Shown in pieces: positions 60,298 through 64,000 of a DNA stretch of 64,000 bases. The stretch covers positions 124,001 through 188,000 of the forward strand of contig NZ_PKQP01000002.1 of NCBI RefSeq assembly GCF_002887735.1. Reading direction: 5' to 3'. A program made the translations under genes and the position numbers. The stretch is from Stenotrophomonas bentonitica. Lineage in GTDB: Bacteria; Pseudomonadota; Gammaproteobacteria; Xanthomonadales; Xanthomonadaceae. The first letter of the stretch is position 1. The number at the start of each line of letters is the position of its first letter. The notes under the pieces are model-generated. The model saw nothing but the letters and a program-made list of their open reading frames with translations, was not told the DNA's origin and did no database searches.

Positions 60298-60624
60298 TCA
60301 CGCTGAGCCGGCGCTCGCCTTCTGCAGCCGCCGCAGGAAAACGGCCATTTCCTTGACCGCCTGCTTGTCACCGTTGGTCCCGGCGACAGCACTGCCTTGC
60401 TGCCATGCCTGTGCCGCCGCCTCCGAATCCCCGGCCGCCAGATGGGCGTTGCCCAGCCATTTCCAGCCCGCCGAGTACCGTGGATCCTCTGCGACACAGC
60501 GCTGCAGATGGATGACCGCCTCCGCGGTGTGACCCGCGTCGAGCAGGGCCTTGCCCAGGCCGAAGCGGAGCAGGGCGCTGTCGCGCCCCTGTTCGAGCAG
60601 ACGTTGCAGTGCGGAGATATCCAT
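60298..60624 (-). CDS. tetratricopeptide-repeat protein
   Basis: The 108-residue protein has about two TPR units: ALLRFGLGKALLDAGHTAEA and SAGWKWLGNAHLAAGDSEAA. No signal peptide is seen, so it probably acts in the cytoplasm through protein binding. It lies 112 bases downstream of sodA on the same strand. Confidence 0.75.
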   Translation of the reverse strand: MDISALQRLLEQGRDSALLRFGLGKALLDAGHTAEAVIHLQRCVAEDPRYSAGWKWLGNAHLAAGDSEAAAQAWQQGSAVAGTNGDKQAVKEMAVFLRRLQKASAGSA

Positions 60625-60736
60625 TCGATGCAGACTCAGGTAGCGGTGAGGCGGGCAAGCGGCGGGTCCAGCACTGCAGCCTCGGACGGCGTGGCGGAGG
60701 GTTGCGTGCCGAGGCCGAGTGCGGGGCCCGTGTCCA

Positions 60737-61366
60737 TCAACGGCCGCCGGCGGCCTGGTAACGGCGCGCGACTTCGGCCCAGTCGATCAGCTCGAAGAAC
60801 GCAGCGATGTAATCCGGGCGGCGGTTCTGGTAGTTCAGGTAGTAAGCGTGTTCCCACACATCCAGCCCCAGGATCGGCGTGCCACCGGAGAGGCCCGCAA
60901 TCTCGCCCATCAACGGGTTGTCCTGGTTCGGGCTGCTCTCCACCAGAAGCGTGCCATCGCGGCTCAACGTCAACCACGCCCAGCCACTGCCGAAGCGGGT
61001 CTGCGCGGCCTTGGTGAAGGCCTCCTTGAACGCGGCGTAGCCGCCGAGGTCGCGATCGATCGCCTGCGCCACAGCGCCTTCCGGCGTGCCGCCGCTGGCG
61101 GTCAGCACCGTCCAGAACAGGCTGTGGTTGGCATGCCCGCCACCGTTGTTGCGGACGGCGTTGCGCACACCTTCGGGCAGGGAGCCGATCTCGGCGATCA
61201 GCGTGTCGATATCCGTGCTCTCGATCCCGGCATCGGTGAGGGCGGCATTGAGATTGGTGACGTAGGCCTGGTGGTGCCTGGCATGATGGATTTCCATCGT
61301 GCGTGCATCAAAGTGCGGTTCGAGTGCGTCGTAGGCGTAGGGCAGGGCGGGGAGGGTGTAAGCCAT
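60737..61366 (-). CDS. sodA: superoxide dismutase (Mn type)
   Basis: The 209-residue enzyme has metal ligands His27, His81, Asp169 and His173 (in [11 protein letters not shown]). The second-sphere glutamine in [10 protein letters not shown] is of the manganese type. It detoxifies superoxide in the cytoplasm. ATG 61366 follows GGAGA; the upstream frame is non-coding. Confidence 0.95.
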   Translation of the reverse strand: MAYTLPALPYAYDALEPHFDARTMEIHHARHHQAYVTNLNAALTDAGIESTDIDTLIAEIGSLPEGVRNAVRNNGGGHANHSLFWTVLTASGGTPEGAVAQAIDRDLGGYAAFKEAFTKAAQTRFGSGWAWLTLSRDGTLLVESSPNQDNPLMGEIAGLSGGTPILGLDVWEHAYYLNYQNRRPDYIAAFFELIDWAEVARRYQAAGGR

Positions 61367-61585
61367 GGGTATCTCCAGCAAAACGAAAGGGCGGGTCGGC
61401 ACAGGTACGAAGCACAGGGGCTTGGGCAGGCCCGCGTTTGTTCGGTGGACGCCACGATAGAACCTCAAGCGTGATTGAGGTCAAGCACGGCGATGTGGAA
61501 CAGTGCGGGCCATCCGCGCGTGATCGCTGCCTGTCCTTCACCTGCACTGGCTATCATTGCCTCTCGAATCTTCCGGGGTAGTCTC

Positions 61586-63001
61586 GTGTCGGTAGCGTTG
61601 GTGTGGTTTCGCCGTGACCTGCGGTTGCAGGACAACCCGGCCCTGCAGGCCGCGCTGGATGCCGGCCATGTGCCGGTACCGGTCTACATCCATGCGCCGC
61701 ACGAAGAAGGCGACTGGGCCCCCGGCGGCGCATCCAATGCCTGGCTGCACCGTTCGCTGGCGGCACTGGACGCCGACCTGCGCGCCCGCGGCTCGGCGCT
61801 GGTGCTGTGCCAGGGCGACAGCCAAGCCGAGCTGGAGCGCCTGATCGAGCAGACCGGGGCGGTGGCGGTCTACTGGAACCGCAAATACGAGCCGGCCACG
61901 CAGCCGCGCGATGCGAAGATCAAGCGCGAACTGCGCGAGAAGGGCATCGAGGCCGAGAGCCACAACGGCAGCCTGATGTTCGAGCCGTGGGACGTGGCGA
62001 CCCAGCAGGGTGGGCCGTACAAAGTGTTCACGCCATTCTGGCGCAATGCGTTGACGCGCCTGCAGCTGCCGGCGCCCACCCGCGTGCCTGACCGGCTGCC
62101 CGCGCACACGGCGGGCGGCGAAACGCTCGATGCCTTCGGCCTGGCACCCTCGATACCGTGGGACCGGCAGTTCTGGGACCACTGGCAACCAGGCGAGGCC
62201 GGTGCGCACGAAGCGCTGACGGTGTTCATCGATGGTGCCCTCAACGGCTATCGCGAGCAGCGTGATCTGCCGGACCGGGTGGGCACCTCGCTGCTGTCGC
62301 CGCACCTGCATTTCGGCGAGATTGCCCCGTGGCAGATCGTCCGCCGGCTGCAGGGCGAGCGCAGTGCCAGCCGCGATGCCGACATCGACGGCTACATCCG
62401 CGAGCTGGGCTGGCGCGAGTTTTCGTATCACCTGCTGCATCACTTCCCGCAGACGCCGGACCACAACCTCAACCCGCGCTTCGATCAGTTCCAATGGGCC
62501 AAGCCCGATGCGGACGCGCTGCGTGCATGGCAGCAGGGCCGCACCGGCATTCCGATCGTGGATGCGGGCCTGCGTGAGCTGTGGGCCACCGGCTACATGC
62601 ACAACCGCGTGCGCATGATCGTCGCCAGCTACCTGTGCAAGCACATGCGCCAGCATTGGCGTGAAGGTGCGCGCTGGTTCTGGGACACGCTGGTCGATGC
62701 AGACCTGGCCAACAACACCATGGGCTGGCAGTGGGTGGCCGGCACGGGGGCCGACGCTGCGCCGTACTTCCGGATCTTCAACCCGGTGACGCAGTCGCAG
62801 AAGTTCGATCCGCAGGCGCGTTACATCACGCGCTGGGTGCCGGAACTGGCCGCGCTGCCGCTGAAGGCACGCTTCGCGCCCTGGCAATCGCCGCAGCTGC
62901 TGGCCGAGCACGCCCCAGCCTACCCCGCCTTGCCGCTGGTGGATCTGGGCGAAGGCCGCGACGCCGCCTTGGCCGCGTATCGGCACACAGGCTGGGCGTG
63001 A
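61586..63001 (+). CDS. phr: deoxyribodipyrimidine photolyase
   Basis: The 471-residue flavoprotein repairs cyclobutane pyrimidine dimers with light. VALVWFRRDLRLQDNPAL starts the antenna domain. The FAD domain has GIPIVDAGLREL, NNTMGWQWVAGTGADAAPYF and RIFNPVTQSQKFDP. GTG 61586 was chosen because it gives the family N-terminus; the frame is open 37 codons further up. Confidence 0.93.
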   Translation: MSVALVWFRRDLRLQDNPALQAALDAGHVPVPVYIHAPHEEGDWAPGGASNAWLHRSLAALDADLRARGSALVLCQGDSQAELERLIEQTGAVAVYWNRKYEPATQPRDAKIKRELREKGIEAESHNGSLMFEPWDVATQQGGPYKVFTPFWRNALTRLQLPAPTRVPDRLPAHTAGGETLDAFGLAPSIPWDRQFWDHWQPGEAGAHEALTVFIDGALNGYREQRDLPDRVGTSLLSPHLHFGEIAPWQIVRRLQGERSASRDADIDGYIRELGWREFSYHLLHHFPQTPDHNLNPRFDQFQWAKPDADALRAWQQGRTGIPIVDAGLRELWATGYMHNRVRMIVASYLCKHMRQHWREGARWFWDTLVDADLANNTMGWQWVAGTGADAAPYFRIFNPVTQSQKFDPQARYITRWVPELAALPLKARFAPWQSPQLLAEHAPAYPALPLVDLGEGRDAALAAYRHTGWA

Positions 63002-63152
63002 TGGCCATCTCGGATCATCCGGTTCTGGGGTAAGCGTTTACCTGAACAGGGAGCTGCCGAGCGTGCCATTCATCATGCCGGCATCGCGTTGGGCTGTTTA
63101 TGCTCTTCACGGCCCGCAAGCCGGCGCCGTCCGGTAACCAAGGAGAACCCTC

Positions 63153-63848
63153 ATGATTCGACCCGCAACCCGCAACGTGGCCCTGGCCCTGATGACTGCT
63201 GCCGCCCTGACGGCCTGCGCCACCGGTGGCTCTTACGTGCAGAGTGACCAGTACGGCAACCCCGTCGAACAGCAGAACCGCACCGGCCGCAACGCCCTGA
63301 TCGGCACTGCCGTCGGCGTCGCCGCCGGCCTGCTCAGCGGCAACAGCGCCACCGAGCGCCGCCAGCACGCCATGATCGGCGCCGGTATCGGTGCACTCAG
63401 CGGCGCGGCCGTCGGCCAGTACCAGGACCGCCAGGAACGCGCGCTGCGCGAACGTACCGCCAATACCGGTATCGACGTCTCCCGTGATGGTGACAACCTG
63501 ACCCTGAACCTGCCGGACGGCATCACCTTCGATTTCGGCAAGTCCACCCTGAAGCCGCAGTTCTACAGCTCGCTCAATGGCGTGGCCAGCACGCTTGCCG
63601 AGTACAACCAGACGATGATCGAAGTGGTCGGCCATACCGACAGCATCGGCAGCGACGCGGTCAACAACCGCCTGTCCAAGGAACGTGCCGATTCGGTCGC
63701 CGCCTACCTGGCCGGCCAGGGCGTGCAGCGCGCCCGCATCGAAACTCTGGGTGCCGGCAAGGCCTACCCGATTGCCGACAACAACACCGATGCCGGCCGC
63801 GCGCAGAACCGCCGTGTCGAGATCCGTGTGATTCCGTTGCAGCAATAA
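63153..63848 (+). CDS. OmpA-family lipoprotein with glycine zipper
   Basis: The 231-residue protein has lipobox LTAC at Cys22. A glycine-zipper pair (LIGTAVGVAAGLLSG and MIGAGIGALSGAAVG) precedes the OmpA C-terminal domain (GHTDSIGSDAVNNRLSKERA), which binds peptidoglycan. The architecture is that of YiaD-type proteins. An AAGGAGA site precedes ATG 63153. Confidence 0.92.
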   Translation: MIRPATRNVALALMTAAALTACATGGSYVQSDQYGNPVEQQNRTGRNALIGTAVGVAAGLLSGNSATERRQHAMIGAGIGALSGAAVGQYQDRQERALRERTANTGIDVSRDGDNLTLNLPDGITFDFGKSTLKPQFYSSLNGVASTLAEYNQTMIEVVGHTDSIGSDAVNNRLSKERADSVAAYLAGQGVQRARIETLGAGKAYPIADNNTDAGRAQNRRVEIRVIPLQQ

Positions 63849-63871
63849 CAGCGCGCCAGCGCGCTGTTATT
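63844..63871 (+). terminator. stem-loop overlapping the stop codon of the OmpA-type gene
   Basis: AATAACAGCGCG pairs with CGCGCTGTTATT over a CCAG loop; the TAA stop is within the left arm. A second 8-bp hairpin (TGCGAGCC/GGCTCGCA, 63878-63896) follows. Confidence 0.6.
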
Positions 63872-63902
63872 GCGTGGTGCGAGCCACAGGCTCGCAACAC
63901 AG

Positions 63903-63931
63903 AAATGCCGCCCTTGCAGGCGGCATTTTTT
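63903..63931. terminator. rho-independent terminator
   Basis: AAATGCCGCC pairs with GGCGGCATTT over CTTGCA, followed by more T residues. Confidence 0.85.
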
Positions 63932-63956
63932 GTAGGTACCGGCCGGTGGCCGGTAC
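63932..63956 (+). repeat. GTAG palindrome, variant stem
   Basis: GTAG followed by GTACCGGCC, a GGT loop and GGCCGGTAC. It directly abuts the T run of the terminator. Confidence 0.78.
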
Positions 63957-64000
63957 GCCCTGAACAGTTCCGTCCGCGCACGTCCGCAACACCCACGACA

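Overview
The window is about 66% G+C and gene-dense. Its gene content and order (pcnB-folK-panB-panC, panD-pgi, sdhCDAB with assembly factors, mutY-yggX, rsmD-coaD-ferredoxin) fit a gammaproteobacterium of the Xanthomonadaceae. At least twelve short palindromes begin with GTAG, a form known as the SMAG/REP family of Stenotrophomonas maltophilia. Stenotrophomonas or a close relative is therefore the best guess; this is inferred from content, not from a phylogenetic marker. No phage, insertion sequence, integrase or CRISPR array was seen.

Layout. 1-10.3 kb: a xyloglucan/xylose locus with a GH35 galactosidase (5' end outside the window), GH31 alpha-xylosidase, GH95 alpha-L-fucosidase, xylulokinase, xylose isomerase and a sugar porter. 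10.4-16.8 kb: tRNA-Glu, pcnB, folK, panB, panC, a small membrane protein, panD and pgi. 17-21.4 kb: a GH3 beta-glucosidase lipoprotein and a sodium/sugar symporter. 21.4-26.2 kb: a RegB/RegA-type redox two-component pair, ispG, a PAP2 phosphatase and a GacA-type regulator. 26.2-33.7 kb: the Entner-Doudoroff operon zwf-glk-pgl-edd-eda on the minus strand, divergent from a lone sugar-ABC ATPase. 33.8-41.4 kb: ygfZ, then an SdhAF4-like gene, sdhCDAB, a four-copy GTAG palindrome array, sdhE, a YgfX-like gene, lolC and lolD. 41.4-53.9 kb: housekeeping genes (yggX, mutY, ftsY, htpG, rsmD, coaD, a ferredoxin, ggt, a metallo-beta-lactamase-fold enzyme, a PsiF-like protein, upp) and several small hypotheticals. 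54.1-59.9 kb: a compact gene set of a TonB-dependent receptor, a beta-propeller/phytase-like lipoprotein, an exported metallophosphoesterase and an exported inorganic pyrophosphatase. 60-64 kb: small genes, sodA, a photolyase and an OmpA-family lipoprotein.

How the genes work together. The left end would strip fucose, galactose and xylose from plant xyloglucan oligosaccharides and carry xylose to xylulose 5-phosphate. The GH3 enzyme and symporter would release and import glucose, and glk, zwf, pgl, edd, eda and pgi form the hexose route to pyruvate. The succinate dehydrogenase block carries its own maturation factors. The 54-60 kb set looks like an organic-phosphate scavenging unit and is the most interesting candidate for a lightly described system. 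Many genes are joined by 4-nt ATGA/GTGA overlaps: GH95-xylB-xylA, panB-panC, panD-pgi, zwf-glk-pgl, sdhC-sdhD, regB-regA, ferredoxin-ggt and the phosphate set.
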